A stretch of DNA of 64,000 nucleotides from an uncultured Bacteroides sp. (GCA_905203765.1 CAJKXC010000006.1:1-64000); one strand, 5' to 3'. Shown: positions 43,394 to 53,176, counted from the stretch's first letter. Program-made: numbers and translations. The notes: a model not told the origin generated them from the sequence alone.

Positions 43394-45109
43394 ATGAAGA
43401 GGCTGATTTTATTGCTTATACTATGTAGCTTGGCTGCGAAATATACCTTCGCCCAAAGAAGTTCTTTGCAGAAGCAAGGTACGGCTACCCAACTTGTCGT
43501 AGACGGCAAGCCCTTCCTTATATTAGGCGGCGAATTGGGCAATTCGTCCGCTGCCTGTGTGCAGGACATTGAACGCATCTTCCCGAAGTTGCAACGAATG
43601 GGTCTGAACACCGTACTCGTACCGGCTTATTGGGATTTGATTGAGCCGGCCGAGGGAAGCTTCGACTTCACTCTGACCGACAAAGTGCTGCAACAGGCAC
43701 GTGAGAACGATTTGAAAGTGATATTCCTGTGGTTCGGTGTCTGGAAGAACTCTATGAGTTGCTACGCCCCCTTATGGTTCAAAGAAAATTATAAGAAGTA
43801 TCCGCGTGCATACACCCAAAGCGGTAAGCCGCTCGAAATAGCCAGCGCATTCTCTGAAGCCGTATTCGAAGCCGACAACCGTGCGTTCTCCAAATGGATG
43901 CAGCACATCGCAGCTGCCGACAAAGAGGAAGGCACCGTAATCATGATACAAATAGAGAATGAAATCGGTATGCTGGAAAATGCACGCGACTATTCGCGCG
44001 AGGCGAACAAGGCATTCAACGCCCCCGTACCTGCCGGGCTCATGGACTATCTGCAAGCCAATAAGAAGACTCTCCATCCGCAAATGCTGGAGAAATGGGG
44101 AAGTCAGGGCTATAAGAAGCAAGGCAACTGGCAGGAAGTATTCGGTGCAGACCTGCATACCGATGAAATATTTATGGCGTGGCACTATGCCAAGTTTGTA
44201 GAACGGCTGGCACAGACCGCCCGTTCCATCTATAACGTTCCGCTATATGTCAATGCCGCCATGAACAGCCGGGGACGCAAGCCGGGAGAATATCCTTCGG
44301 CAGGTCCGTTGGCACATTTAATCGATGTATGGCATTGCGCAGCACCCGATATCGACATCCTTGCTCCCGACCTGTACGACAATGGCTTCGCCGACTGGGT
44401 GGCAAAATACAAACTGCACAACAACCCGTTGTTCATTCCTGAAATCCGCCTGTCGGACAATGACGGGGTCAGAGCCTTCTACATCTTCGGCGAGCACGAT
44501 GCCCTTGGCATAAGTCCTTTCTCCATAGAAGACGGTTCCGATGCTGCTAACGCTCCTTTGGTGCAAAGTTATGCCAGGTTGAAGGAACTGATGCCCTTGA
44601 TTACCAAGTATCAGGGTAAGGGAGCGATGAAAGGTTTGCTTTTCGACCAGGAGAACAAGGAGCGTATTATTATAGATGAGGACCTGACCATTACCTGCCG
44701 TCACAACTTCACCCTGCCTTGGGATCCGCGTGCTACGAACGGCAGTGTATGGCCCGAAGGTGGCGGAATCCTGTTGAAACTTGCCAGGAACGAGTACATC
44801 GTGGCAGGTAGCGGCCTTGTCGTAGAATTTGCCAAGACCACCGAAAAGAAGGCTGCCGAGGCAAAGGCATTAGGCGAAGACGGTTTTGCACAAAAAGGTG
44901 ACGGAACGGATAAGGCAAATAGCGATCGGATGAAATGGCAGGGAGCACGCTGCGGCATCGGCTCTGTCGATGAAGTACAGGTGCTGGCAGACGGAAGTCT
45001 CGGCTACGTGCGCCGGCTGAATGGCGATCAGGATCATCAGGGACGCCATGTGCGTATCTCTGTGGGAGAGTTCAGCATTCTGCACGTAAAATTGTATGAG
45101 TATAAATAA
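43394..45109 (+). CDS. GH35 glycosidase with DUF5597 domain
   Basis: 571 residues with a signal peptide (MKRLILLLILCSLAAKYTFAQ). The GH35 barrel shows LILGGELGNSSA, the acid/base Glu in MIQIENEIG and a probable nucleophile Glu in LFIPEIRLS. The C-terminal ~150 residues match the DUF5597 region seen with some GH35 enzymes. GH35 members are mostly exo-beta-galactosidases; in a xylan locus the substrate may be galactosyl side chains of complex xylans (inference). Confidence 0.85.
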   Translation: MKRLILLLILCSLAAKYTFAQRSSLQKQGTATQLVVDGKPFLILGGELGNSSAACVQDIERIFPKLQRMGLNTVLVPAYWDLIEPAEGSFDFTLTDKVLQQARENDLKVIFLWFGVWKNSMSCYAPLWFKENYKKYPRAYTQSGKPLEIASAFSEAVFEADNRAFSKWMQHIAAADKEEGTVIMIQIENEIGMLENARDYSREANKAFNAPVPAGLMDYLQANKKTLHPQMLEKWGSQGYKKQGNWQEVFGADLHTDEIFMAWHYAKFVERLAQTARSIYNVPLYVNAAMNSRGRKPGEYPSAGPLAHLIDVWHCAAPDIDILAPDLYDNGFADWVAKYKLHNNPLFIPEIRLSDNDGVRAFYIFGEHDALGISPFSIEDGSDAANAPLVQSYARLKELMPLITKYQGKGAMKGLLFDQENKERIIIDEDLTITCRHNFTLPWDPRATNGSVWPEGGGILLKLARNEYIVAGSGLVVEFAKTTEKKAAEAKALGEDGFAQKGDGTDKANSDRMKWQGARCGIGSVDEVQVLADGSLGYVRRLNGDQDHQGRHVRISVGEFSILHVKLYEYK

Positions 45110-45154
45110 TAGGCTTCTTGATAAAGAACTAAAAATATAATGGAGATATAAAAG

Positions 45155-46795
45155 ATGGATAGTTTGTTTTTTGTTAGGTTAAGATTAGGATTAGCAGCGT
45201 TACTTTGCCTTTGCGCCACTTCGATGGTGGAAGCAAAGGTAAAGTTACCTGCTTTGGTCTCGGACGGAATGGTGTTGCAGCGCGAGCAGCCCGTCAAGGT
45301 ATGGGGTACGGCGGATGCCGGAGAAAACATACAGGTAAAGTTCCTGAAAAGGACCTACACCACTACCGCCGATAAGGACGGACGGTGGAGCATCACCCTG
45401 CCCGCCATGAAACCGGGCGGGCCTTACATCATGCAGATAAACGACCTCGAAGTGAAAGACATCCTGGTGGGAGACGTATGGCTGTGCACCGGGCAATCGA
45501 ATATGGAGTTGCCCGTAGGTCGGGTGATGGATATGTTCAAGGATGAGATTGCCGCTTACGAGAATCCCAATATACGGCAGTTCAGTGTACCCAATATCTT
45601 CGATTTCCATGCACCACAGGAGAACTTGCCGGAACACATTGCCTGGAAACCGCTGACCCGGGAGAATGTAATGGGCTTCTCCGCCCTGGCTTATTTCACA
45701 GCCAAGGCACAGTATGAAAAGAACGGTGTACCCGTAGGACTTGTCAAATCCGCCTGGGGCGGGACTCCCGTTGAGTCTTGGATCAGCGAGGAAGGACTGA
45801 AGGAATTCCCGATGTACATCAATGATAAGCGTCAATATGAAGACGATAACTACTTGAAGAGCGTTCAGCAGACAGCTGCTATCGCTTCCAGCCGCTGGAA
45901 CGGCATCCTGTATAGCGGTGATGCGGGGCTTCACGAAGCCACGCCCTGGTATGCCGCCGACTATAACGACAAGGACTGGAAGACGGTGAACCTGCTTTCC
46001 CGCGAATGGGCTACCAACGGCATGAGACCAATAAACGGTTCGCACTGGTTCCGCAAAGATGTGGAAGTGCCGCAAAGCTGGGCAGGCAAAGAAGCCGTTA
46101 TCCGTATGGGGTGCATCGTCAATGCCGATTCTGTTTATGTGAACGGAACTTTTGTAGGAACCGTGTCCTACCAGTATCCCCCCCGCATCTATACCATTCC
46201 CGCAGGCGTGCTGAAAGCCGGAAAGAACAACGTGACCGTACGCCTCATCAGCAACGGCGGCTATCCGGAGTTTGTGCCGGAGAAACCTTATAAGATAATC
46301 TGTGGTAACGAAGAGGTGAGCCTGGAAGGCGACTGGAAATACCGGCTGGGTAACCCGATGCCCCCGGCCCCCGGTTCCATATCCTTCTTCTACAAGCCCG
46401 TCTGCCTGTACAACGCCATGATTGCCCCGTTGCAGAACTACGCTGTGAGCGGTGTTATCTGGTATCAGGGCGAAGCGAACGTAGGTCGCCGCAACGAGTA
46501 CGCCGCATTGCTGACCGCGATGATTGCCGACTGGCGCCGCACTTTCAATCAGCCCGACCTGCCTTTCTTCATCGTCGAGCTTGCCGACTTCCTGTCCAAA
46601 GACGACGTCTACGGTCGCAAGGCATGGGCGGAGATGCGTAAGGAACAGGCACGTGCAGCAGATATGAATCCTAACGCCTGGCTCATCCACAACAGCGACC
46701 TGGGCGAATGGAACGACATTCACCCGCTGGATAAGAAAACGTTGGGTGCGCGCGTCTCCGATGCGATTGAGAAATATGCTGCTGAAAAGAAATAA
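45155..46795 (+). CDS. SGNH/SASA-family carbohydrate acetylesterase
   Basis: 546 residues with a signal peptide (LGLAALLCLCATSMVEA). After an N-terminal beta domain, the catalytic Ser lies in WLCTGQSNMELP, the oxyanion Gly/Asn regions follow (SAWGGTPVESW; VIWYQGEANVG), and the Asp-His pair is in GEWNDIHPLDK near the end. The SGNH domain is interrupted by a jelly-roll-like insertion at about 245-410 (WYAADYNDKDWKTVNL, SHWFRKDVEVP). This interrupted layout resembles sialate-O-acetylesterases and CE20-type xylan esterases. In this operon, removal of acetyl groups from xylo-oligosaccharides is likely. Confidence 0.85.
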   Translation: MDSLFFVRLRLGLAALLCLCATSMVEAKVKLPALVSDGMVLQREQPVKVWGTADAGENIQVKFLKRTYTTTADKDGRWSITLPAMKPGGPYIMQINDLEVKDILVGDVWLCTGQSNMELPVGRVMDMFKDEIAAYENPNIRQFSVPNIFDFHAPQENLPEHIAWKPLTRENVMGFSALAYFTAKAQYEKNGVPVGLVKSAWGGTPVESWISEEGLKEFPMYINDKRQYEDDNYLKSVQQTAAIASSRWNGILYSGDAGLHEATPWYAADYNDKDWKTVNLLSREWATNGMRPINGSHWFRKDVEVPQSWAGKEAVIRMGCIVNADSVYVNGTFVGTVSYQYPPRIYTIPAGVLKAGKNNVTVRLISNGGYPEFVPEKPYKIICGNEEVSLEGDWKYRLGNPMPPAPGSISFFYKPVCLYNAMIAPLQNYAVSGVIWYQGEANVGRRNEYAALLTAMIADWRRTFNQPDLPFFIVELADFLSKDDVYGRKAWAEMRKEQARAADMNPNAWLIHNSDLGEWNDIHPLDKKTLGARVSDAIEKYAAEKK

Positions 46796-46817
46796 CTAAC
46801 AATTGAAATAAGCTACT

Positions 46818-48314
46818 ATGAACTCACTGAGTCAAAAAGTGTCTATGGCCGAGAAGATAGGCTATAGCTTGGGAGACTGTTCTGCGAACCTGGTGTTCCA
46901 GATGATGATGATTTATCAAACCAAGTTCTATACCGACGTGTTCGGTCTGGAAGGTGCCGTTGCAGGCTCCGTCATGCTGATAGCCCGCATTGTCGATGCT
47001 TTCGTCGACCCTACCGTAGGCATCCTGTCCGACCGTACCCGGACGAAATGGGGCAAATACCGCCCGTGGGTGCTGTGGACGGCGCTGCCGTTTATGGTGT
47101 TCTATATCCTGGCGTTCTACAATCCCGGCATCGAGGACAAGGCGATGGTAGCGCTGTATGCCACCATCTCTTACACCCTGCTGATGACGTTGTATTCCTT
47201 TAATAATACACCCTATTCGTCATTGGGCGGCGTCATGTCGAGCGACATCAAGGAGCGTACCAGCATTACCAGTATCCGCTTTGTAGCAGCTACGGTGGCA
47301 CAGTTCGTTGTCCAGGGGCTGACGCTTCCGCTGGTAAGCAAGTTCGCCGGTCCCGACGGCGACAAGGGGCATGGCTGGCTATGCACCATCTCCCTGTTTG
47401 CCGTCATCGGCTTCGTATTCCTGGTCATCACCTTCTTCTCCAGCCGCGAGCGCATCACGCCGCCCACGAGCCAGAAGACGGATACCCGGAAAGACATCAA
47501 GGATGTGTTCAAGAATATCCCCTGGCGGGCTATGTTCATACTGACCATCTTCCTTTTCACCACGCTTGCCATGTGGGGAAGCGCCATGAACTATTACTTT
47601 GAGAACTATGTGGACGCGGGGGCGCTCTATGCCTTCCTCGACAAGATAGGGTTGGTGGCTACAGAAGCCGGCAACGGTGTGGGTTATACGATACTGAACG
47701 CTTTCGGACTTATTGTCAGCAGTCCCGACAAGGCATACGAAGTAGGCTTCGGTGTATTCAACATGTTGGGAGCTATCGTACAGTTCTTCGGCGTAATCTT
47801 CCTCTCCGGCTTCCTTGCCAACCGCTACGGAAAGAAATCGGTATTCATCGTCTGCCTGGCGCTGACGGCTGTGTTCACCGCCTTCTTCTACTTCCCCAAT
47901 GAGACGGATGTAGAGACGATGTTCGTGCTGAACTTCCTGAAGAGCCTCGCCTATGCACCGACCGTTCCGTTGCTTTGGGCAATGATTGCCGATGTGGCCG
48001 ACCATTCGGAATACGTCAACCACCGCCGTGCCACGGGCTTCGTCTTTGCCGGTGTGGTCTTTGCACTGAAAGCCGGTCTGGGTATCGGTGGCGCTATTCT
48101 TGGTTTCCTACTTTCCGGTTTCGGTTATGTATCGGGCGCAGGGGTGGCACAGAGCGAATCGGCTATCCGCGGTATTGTGCTCTCGTCCAGTATTATTCCG
48201 GCGGTGACGTTCTTTGTCGGAGTCATCGCGCTGTGGTTCTATCCTATAACGAAGAAGTACAACGAGCAGATGCAGGCGGAACTGACCGAGCGCAGAAACC
48301 GGGAAGATTATTAA
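46818..48314 (+). CDS. GPH-family sugar:cation symporter
   Basis: 498 residues, about 12 membrane helices. EKIGYSLGDCSANLVFQ, RIVDAFVDPTVGILSDRT and RTKWGKYRPWVLW are signatures of the glycoside-pentoside-hexuronide:cation symporters (MelB/XynP type). It would carry xylose or xylosides across the inner membrane to the cytoplasmic GH43 enzyme encoded two genes later. A hydrophilic loop at about 200-240 is longer than in MelB. Confidence 0.92.
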   Translation: MNSLSQKVSMAEKIGYSLGDCSANLVFQMMMIYQTKFYTDVFGLEGAVAGSVMLIARIVDAFVDPTVGILSDRTRTKWGKYRPWVLWTALPFMVFYILAFYNPGIEDKAMVALYATISYTLLMTLYSFNNTPYSSLGGVMSSDIKERTSITSIRFVAATVAQFVVQGLTLPLVSKFAGPDGDKGHGWLCTISLFAVIGFVFLVITFFSSRERITPPTSQKTDTRKDIKDVFKNIPWRAMFILTIFLFTTLAMWGSAMNYYFENYVDAGALYAFLDKIGLVATEAGNGVGYTILNAFGLIVSSPDKAYEVGFGVFNMLGAIVQFFGVIFLSGFLANRYGKKSVFIVCLALTAVFTAFFYFPNETDVETMFVLNFLKSLAYAPTVPLLWAMIADVADHSEYVNHRRATGFVFAGVVFALKAGLGIGGAILGFLLSGFGYVSGAGVAQSESAIRGIVLSSSIIPAVTFFVGVIALWFYPITKKYNEQMQAELTERRNREDY

Positions 48315-48336
48315 ATAACATATAAAAGAAGATAGA

Positions 48337-50706
48337 ATGAAACTGAATCACATCCTTATCTCCCTCTGTACCGCCGCGGCGCTGTCTGCCTGCGGACAGG
48401 AAAAACAAGCCGGCATCGTTGCCGAGCCGTCATTGAAAGGTGCCTTTGGCGACAAGTTCCACATCGGCGTTGCCATTAACTCCGAGCAGGCTGCCGGGCG
48501 AGACACCGCTGCCGTGCGCGTTGTCAAGCAGCACTTCAACGCTGTTGTGGCAGAGAACTGCATGAAGAGCGAAGTAATACACCCCGAAGAAGACCGCTAT
48601 GACTTCACGCTGGCGGACGAGTTCGTCCGCTTCGGTGAGGAGAACAACCTCTGGATTACCGGGCATTGCCTGATATGGCATTCACAGTTGTCCCGCTGGT
48701 TCTGCGTGGACGACAAGGGGAACAATGTATCGCCCGAAGTGCTGAAGCAACGGATGAAGGACCACATCAACACCATTGTCACCCGCTATAAAGGCCGTAT
48801 CAAGGGTTGGGACGTAGTGAACGAAGCCATCGAGGATGACGGAAGCTACCGTAAGACCAAGTTCTACGAGATCCTGGGCGAAGAGTACATCCCGCTCGCC
48901 TTCCAGTATGCTCATGAGGCGGACCCGGATGCCGAGTTGTACTACAACGACTACAGCATGCACCAAACCGGACGACGCGATGCCGTCGTTCGCCTGGTCA
49001 ACTCGTTGAAGGAACGGGGGCTGCGCATTGACGCCGTAGGTATGCAGGGGCATATCGGTATGGACTATCCTTCTATCGAAGTGTTTGAGCAAAGTCTCCT
49101 TGCCTTTGCATCGACCGGTGCCAAGGTGATGATAACCGAATGGGACATGAGCGCCCTGCCTTCCGTCAGCCAGAGTGCCAACGTAGCGGACGTGGCTGCC
49201 TACGCAAAGGAACTGAATCCCTATCCCGAAGCTTTGCCCGACTCTGTATCCCGGAAGTGGAACGCACGGATGAAGGACTTCTTCGAACTCTTTCTCCGCC
49301 ACTCCGACGTCGTAACGCGCGTCACCGCCTGGGGCGTCAGCGACGGCGGTTCCTGGAAGAACAACTTCCCTGTGCGCGGACGTCACGAATATCCCTTGCT
49401 CTTCGACCGCAATTACGAGCCCAAGCCCTTTGTGCGCGAACTCATTGCACCGAAGACGGCCCTGTTCGACGATTTTGTTTACTCGGTAGAAGGGGATGAA
49501 CCGGCAGCGGCAAGTGCAAGCGCGGTATCCAACCCCATCCTTCCCGGTTGTTATCCCGACCCCAGCATCTGCCGGGTAGGGGATGACTACTACCTGGTCA
49601 ACTCTTCTTTTGCCTTTTATCCCGGCATACCTATCTGGCACAGCACCAATCTCAAGGATTGGGAGCAACTGGGCTATGTATTGAACCGTCCGTCCCAACT
49701 GCAGTTGGGCGACGGGCTGCGTATCGATGGCGGCATCTATGCACCGGATATAACCTACAACCCACATAATAAACTTTTTTATCTGATTACCACCGCAGTT
49801 GACTGTGGTGGTAATTTCTTCGTTACGACCGACGATCCCAAGAAAGGAAATTGGAGCGACCCCGTCTTTCTGCCCGAAGTAGGGGGCATCGACCCCAGCT
49901 TCCTGTTCGACGAGGACGGTAAAGCCTATATCGTGAACAACGACGCCCCCGCCGGCAAGCCCGAATACGACGGACACCGTGCCATCTGGATGCGCGAGTT
50001 CGACTGGCAGAACAACCGCGTCGCAGGCCCGCAGCGGGTGATTATCGACGGTGGTGTGGACAAGTCCCAGCATCCCGTCTGGATAGAAGGCCCGCACCTC
50101 TACCACATCGACGGCACTTACTACCTGATGGCTGCCGAGGGCGGCACAAGCGTGCATCACAGCGAAGTCATCTTCTCTTCACAGGCTCCTTTCGGCCCCT
50201 TCAAACCCTGCAAGGTCAATCCGATACTGACGCAGCGCGACCTGCCTGCCGACCGTCCGAACCCCGTGACTTGTACCGGACATGCCGACCTCGTGCAGAC
50301 GCCTCAGGGCGACTGGTATGCCATCTTCCTCGGCGTGCGCCCTTACAGCGGCGAGCACGATGTGATGGGACGCGAAACCTTCCTGCTGCCCGTGAACTGG
50401 GAAGACGGACAACCTATCATTCTTCCTGCCGGCGAGGCCATCAGCTACACCAACCGCCCTCTTGCTCCCACGCCCTTGTGGACGGCCAGCGGACTGGCAG
50501 ATGAGGCCTTCTTCGTCCGCACTCCGCAAAGCAGCGCTTTCTACGCGATAGGCAAGGACGGACGGCTGGAACTGACCGCCCGCAGCACCCGCCTCTGCGA
50601 CCGCAAGAAGCCCGCTGCCATCGGCCGCTGGATTACGAACTGGGAGTTCCGGGCACAGACAACCCTCGACTTTGCGCTGGGTCTGCCGTACGAGCCCGAG
50701 TGGTAG
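48337..50706 (+). CDS. GH10-GH43 bifunctional xylanase, frameshifted before C-terminus
   Basis: 789 residues in this frame. The lipobox LSAC places it on the outer membrane. GH10 (about 35-375) has acid/base Glu163 in DVVNEAI and nucleophile Glu268 in MITEWDMS. GH43 (about 395-700) has Asp408 (YPDPS), Asp519 (GGIDPSF) and Glu584 (IEGPHLY). GH10 cuts the xylan backbone; GH43 removes xylose or arabinose. The frame ends at a TAG just after TTLDFALGLPYEPEW, where the C-terminal beta-sandwich should begin; the missing part is in the -1 frame at 50700-51101. One added base at about 50700-50703 would restore WVEEAP and a product of about 921 residues. Both catalytic domains are intact, but the truncated enzyme may fold poorly. 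Confidence 0.9.
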   Translation: MKLNHILISLCTAAALSACGQEKQAGIVAEPSLKGAFGDKFHIGVAINSEQAAGRDTAAVRVVKQHFNAVVAENCMKSEVIHPEEDRYDFTLADEFVRFGEENNLWITGHCLIWHSQLSRWFCVDDKGNNVSPEVLKQRMKDHINTIVTRYKGRIKGWDVVNEAIEDDGSYRKTKFYEILGEEYIPLAFQYAHEADPDAELYYNDYSMHQTGRRDAVVRLVNSLKERGLRIDAVGMQGHIGMDYPSIEVFEQSLLAFASTGAKVMITEWDMSALPSVSQSANVADVAAYAKELNPYPEALPDSVSRKWNARMKDFFELFLRHSDVVTRVTAWGVSDGGSWKNNFPVRGRHEYPLLFDRNYEPKPFVRELIAPKTALFDDFVYSVEGDEPAAASASAVSNPILPGCYPDPSICRVGDDYYLVNSSFAFYPGIPIWHSTNLKDWEQLGYVLNRPSQLQLGDGLRIDGGIYAPDITYNPHNKLFYLITTAVDCGGNFFVTTDDPKKGNWSDPVFLPEVGGIDPSFLFDEDGKAYIVNNDAPAGKPEYDGHRAIWMREFDWQNNRVAGPQRVIIDGGVDKSQHPVWIEGPHLYHIDGTYYLMAAEGGTSVHHSEVIFSSQAPFGPFKPCKVNPILTQRDLPADRPNPVTCTGHADLVQTPQGDWYAIFLGVRPYSGEHDVMGRETFLLPVNWEDGQPIILPAGEAISYTNRPLAPTPLWTASGLADEAFFVRTPQSSAFYAIGKDGRLELTARSTRLCDRKKPAAIGRWITNWEFRAQTTLDFALGLPYEPEW

Positions 50707-51101
50707 AAGAGGCTCCCGCCTCTGCCGAAGACTTTGCCGGTCTCCTTCTTTTCAAGGACGATACCACGAATGTCCGCTTCGGCAAGACGCTCGATGAGCA
50801 AGGCAACCCGTGCCTGAAACTCGTGGCTTGCAGCCAGGGACAGACCGTCAATGAAGCAGTTGTCCCCTTGCAGCAGTCGGATGCCGGTAAGAAGGTTTAT
50901 CTGAAAGTATCGGGCAACCAGCCGCAAGTTACCGGTGAGGGCAGTGTAAGCTACACCTTCAGCTACTCCTTCGCTCCGAAGAAGGGCTGGGTAGAAGCCG
51001 GTACATCCGTTTCCGCCGATTTGCTCAGCACGAAGACTGCCGGTGGATTTACGGGAACGATGGTGGGTATCTATGCAACAGGAGATTATAGTTTGAACTA
51101 A
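50700..51101 (+). pseudogene. Out-of-frame C-terminal domain of GH10-GH43 enzyme
   Basis: Reading begins in the frame VEEAPASAEDFAGLLLFKDD and runs about 133 codons to YATGDYSLN. AGLLLFKDDTTNVRFGKTL and SYTFSYSF are the pattern of the beta-sandwich (DUF1349/concanavalin-like) that follows the propeller in this kind of GH43. It lacks its own start and signal and is best seen as the displaced end of the preceding gene. Confidence 0.85.
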
Positions 51102-51151
51102 ACTTCTATTTATTAACTTTGTACCAACAATCAGAACTAAATAACAGCATT

Positions 51152-52126
51152 ATGAAAAAAGAAAAGAGATACTTAGTACCCAATGATTATATGGCCGACC
51201 CTGCCGTACACGTATTCAACGGCCGCGTCTACATCTACCCCAGCCACGACTGGGAGAGTGGCATCGAAGAGAACGACAACGGCGACCACTTCGACATGAA
51301 GGATTACCACGTCTTCTCTACCGACGACGTGATGCACGGCGACATCCGCGACCACGGCCTGGTGCTCCAAGTGGCGGACATCCCCTGGGCAGGCCGCCAG
51401 CTGTGGGACTGCGACGTAGCCGAGAAAGACGGGAAATACTACATGTACTTCCCCTTGAAGGACAAGACCGACATTTTCCGCATCGGCGTTGCCGTCGCCG
51501 ACAGCCCCGAAGGCCCTTTCATCCCCCAGCCCGACCCGATACGCGGCAGTTACAGCATCGACCCCGCCATCCTGAACGACGGAGACGGATGCTACTACAT
51601 GTACTTCGGCGGCCTGTGGGGCGGACAGCTGCAACGCTACCGCGATAACCGCGCCCTGGAGAGCGCCGCCTTTCCCGCCGACAACGAAACAGCCATCCCG
51701 GCACGCGTCGTCCGCCTCAGCGAAGACATGCTGCAATTTGCCGAAGAGCCCCGCCCCGTAGTCATCCTGGACGAAGACGGCACACCCCTGACCGCCGGCG
51801 ACAGCTGCCGCCGCTTCTTCGAGGCAAGCTGGATGCACAAGTACAACGGACGGTACTACTTCTCTTACTCCACCGGCGACACTCATCGCCTCTGCTATGC
51901 CACGGGCGACAACCCTTACGGGCCTTTCACCTACCAGGGTGTCATCCTGACACCGGTCGTGGGCTGGACTACCCACCACGCCATCGCAGAGTACAAAGGA
52001 AAATGGTACCTGTTCCATCACGACAGCCAGCCTTCCGGCGGGCGCACCTGGTTGCGCAGCCTGAAAGTATGCCAGCTGGAATACGATGCCGACGGACGTA
52101 TCATCACTATTGAAGGAGAGGACTAA
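51152..52126 (+). CDS. GH43 beta-xylosidase/arabinofuranosidase, cytoplasmic
   Basis: 324 residues from the ATG reading MKKEKRYLVPNDYMADP; no signal peptide, so probably cytoplasmic. The five-bladed propeller has Asp in DYMADPAVHVF, a second Asp in SIDPAIL and Glu in FFEASWMHKY. The look is that of GH43 subfamily 1-like enzymes, which trim xylose or arabinose from imported oligosaccharides. It fits as partner of the GPH symporter. It is followed 5 bp later by the oxidoreductase gene. Confidence 0.9.
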   Translation: MKKEKRYLVPNDYMADPAVHVFNGRVYIYPSHDWESGIEENDNGDHFDMKDYHVFSTDDVMHGDIRDHGLVLQVADIPWAGRQLWDCDVAEKDGKYYMYFPLKDKTDIFRIGVAVADSPEGPFIPQPDPIRGSYSIDPAILNDGDGCYYMYFGGLWGGQLQRYRDNRALESAAFPADNETAIPARVVRLSEDMLQFAEEPRPVVILDEDGTPLTAGDSCRRFFEASWMHKYNGRYYFSYSTGDTHRLCYATGDNPYGPFTYQGVILTPVVGWTTHHAIAEYKGKWYLFHHDSQPSGGRTWLRSLKVCQLEYDADGRIITIEGED

Positions 52127-52131
52127 GCCTT

Positions 52132-53112
52132 ATGGAAAATGTAAAAATAGGAATTATCGGTGCCGGCTGGATAGCCGAGCAAATGGCCATTACCCTGCGG
52201 GGTATGACCGGTGTGGAAGCCTACGCCATCGCTTCCCGCAGTATGCAGAATGCCCGTGAGTTTGCCGACCGCTGGGGCTTTGCCCGCGCCTACGGCTCGT
52301 ACGAAGAGATGCTGGACGACGAGCAAGTGCAGTTGGTGTACATCGCTACGCCCCATTCCCATCACCTGGAGCATGCCCGCATGAGCCTGCTCCGGGGCAA
52401 GCCGGTGCTTTGCGAGAAGGCGTTTACCGCCAATGCCCGCCAGGCGGAAGAACTCCTGAACCTGGCGCACGAACGGAACCTCTTCATCACCGAAGCCATC
52501 TGGACGCGCTATATGCCGCTGTCCCAGACCATCAACAAGCTCATTGCCGACGGCGCCATCGGCCGTCCCATGACCCTGTCCGCCAACCTGGGCTATCCCA
52601 TCGGCAACCGTGAGCGGCTGATGCAGCCGGCACTCGCCGGCGGTGCGCTCCTCGACCTGGGCGTCTACGCGCTGAACTTCGCCTCTATGGTCTTCGGCAC
52701 GCAGATAGAGAAGATTACCTCGACCTGTGTCAAGACCGCCACCGGCGTGGATGCGCAGAACAGCATCACCCTGACCTTCGATGACGGCCGGATGGCAGTG
52801 CTGCACAGCACCATGCTCAGCATGACCGACCGCCAGGGCATCGTCTCCGGCGACCGCGGCCACCTGATTGTGGAGAACATCAACAACCCGCAACGGGTAA
52901 CGGTGGTGACGGAAGACTACCGGACCGTTGCCGTCTACGACTGCCCGCCGCAAATCACCGGCTACGAATACCAGGTATATGCTTCCGTCGAAGCGCTGAA
53001 GAACGGCTGGCTGGAATCTCCCTACATGCCCCACGCCGAAACCCTGCGCATCATGCGCCTTATGGACGGCCTGCGCCGGGAGTGGGGGATACGCTATCCT
53101 TTTGAAGACTGA
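52132..53112 (+). CDS. Gfo/Idh/MocA-family NAD(P)-dependent oxidoreductase
   Basis: 326 residues. The Rossmann motif is KIGIIGAGWIAEQMA; VYIATPHSHHLEHA and PVLCEKAF follow as usual for the family, then the C-terminal alpha/beta domain (GYPIGNRERLMQPALAGGALLDLGVY). Members oxidise or reduce sugars such as xylose, glucose or inositol. The place in the operon suggests xylose/xylonate or glucuronate metabolism, but the substrate is not certain. No signal peptide. Confidence 0.9.
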   Translation: MENVKIGIIGAGWIAEQMAITLRGMTGVEAYAIASRSMQNAREFADRWGFARAYGSYEEMLDDEQVQLVYIATPHSHHLEHARMSLLRGKPVLCEKAFTANARQAEELLNLAHERNLFITEAIWTRYMPLSQTINKLIADGAIGRPMTLSANLGYPIGNRERLMQPALAGGALLDLGVYALNFASMVFGTQIEKITSTCVKTATGVDAQNSITLTFDDGRMAVLHSTMLSMTDRQGIVSGDRGHLIVENINNPQRVTVVTEDYRTVAVYDCPPQITGYEYQVYASVEALKNGWLESPYMPHAETLRIMRLMDGLRREWGIRYPFED

Positions 53113-53176
53113 TAACACCCGGTCCGAGGACCGATAACACCCGATTTGAATACTCATAAACCCGATGAAGATGAAG
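53089..53176. repeat. 22-bp-period repeat spanning gene junction
   Basis: GATAACACCCG occurs at 53111 and 53133, and CATAAACCCG at 53155. The 3' end of the unit at 53089 (TTTTGAAGACT) matches that of the unit at 53133 (ATTTGAATACT). The four units cover the last codons of the oxidoreductase gene, the gap and the first codons of the GH67 gene. The first gap unit holds GGTCC-GA-GGACC. Confidence 0.75.
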
